The notes under the pieces were generated by a model. That model searched no databases, was not told the DNA's origin, and saw only the letters and a list, made by a program, of their open reading frames with translations. From Ichthyophthirius multifiliis (Eukaryota > Ciliophora > Oligohymenophorea > Hymenostomatida), in the NCBI RefSeq assembly GCF_000220395.1, contig NW_004086031.1, forward strand, positions 1 to 64,000: a stretch of DNA of 64,000 nucleotides. The letters run 5' to 3'. Position 1 is the stretch's first letter; each line of letters begins with the position of its first letter. Shown here piece by piece: positions 63,748 through 64,000 of the stretch. Position numbers and translations under genes: made by a program.

Positions 63748-64000
63748 TCCAAAAAAAAAATGTTATTTAAATTACTATTGTTATTTTTTTTTAGTTTATA
63801 ATCAATTTTATCTATATATTAACAATTTATTGTTTTAGTCAGTAATACAATATTAATAGTGATCAATAAAACATATATGATAATGAATAAAAAAAGAATT
63901 ATTTTATAAAAACTTGTTATTTTAAAAATATTTAATCAATTTTTTAGGGCTGTAAATATTTTTTTTTTAAAAAAATACAAACAAGGAAATTTAAAAAGGA
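63748..64000. other. AT-rich end of window
   Basis: Nothing recognised up to the window edge. Confidence 0.5.

Noticed and set aside
1-64000. Search for CRISPR arrays, transposons, virus-like elements, rRNA, tRNA and telomere (CCCCAA-type) repeats
   Set aside because: No direct-repeat/spacer pattern, terminal inverted repeats, reverse transcriptase or transposase motifs, structured RNA genes or telomere repeats were recognised by eye. The TA and AAT tracts are simple microsatellites.

Overview
The window looks like macronuclear DNA of an oligohymenophorean ciliate of the Ichthyophthirius/Tetrahymena kind. It is extremely AT-rich. Nearly every conserved gene reads correctly only when TAA and TAG are glutamine and TGA is the sole stop: 2-oxoglutarate dehydrogenase E1, AP-1 mu, RBM25, BRAP and dynein p28 all need this, and all end at TGA. 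Introns are tiny (29 to about 90 nt, a few up to about 280), start GTA/GTT and end TAG/AAG. I name Ichthyophthirius as the closest match by base composition and intron style only; I could not run a search.

Layout. 0.3-11 kb: a Gln/Asn-rich protein of unknown function, a BRAP-type zinc-finger protein, a small one-helix protein, a large protein with two p25-alpha (TPPP) units, and a divergent pair of unknown genes. 11.6-22.7 kb: a frame-broken histone H3 variant, RBM25, a microcephalin-like triple-BRCT protein, a long coiled coil and an ankyrin protein. 23-31 kb: a poorly resolved region, an antisense coiled-coil gene, a Cep95-like gene and two tandem p28 dynein light chains. 31-46.5 kb, all but one on the minus strand: a choline-transporter-like protein, a myristoylatable pseudokinase with MORN repeats, a hybrid histidine kinase, a DHHC acyltransferase, an unknown plus-strand gene, a nucleoside-diphosphate-kinase-like protein and a FAM221-like Cys-rich protein. 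47-64 kb: a DUF922-like zinc-peptidase candidate, 2-oxoglutarate dehydrogenase E1, a second myristoylatable pseudokinase, a twin-CX3C protein, a multi-span membrane protein, AP-1 mu, an LRAT-like protein and a fragmentary gene.

There is no operon logic; genes are singly transcribed and separated by near-pure A/T spacers with TA and AAT repeats. Several genes fit the cilium or basal body (p25-alpha, both p28 copies, Cep95-like, NDPK-like, FAM221-like, MORN), as expected for a ciliate. No rRNA, tRNA, CRISPR array, transposon, virus-like element or telomere repeat was recognised.

A recurring technical pattern matters to any reader: several otherwise good genes are broken by a single missing base in or near a homopolymer. 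This points to sequencing or assembly error more than to pseudogenes. Gene ends, intron positions and frames were worked out by hand; where total exon length divides by three, the model is stated with more confidence.
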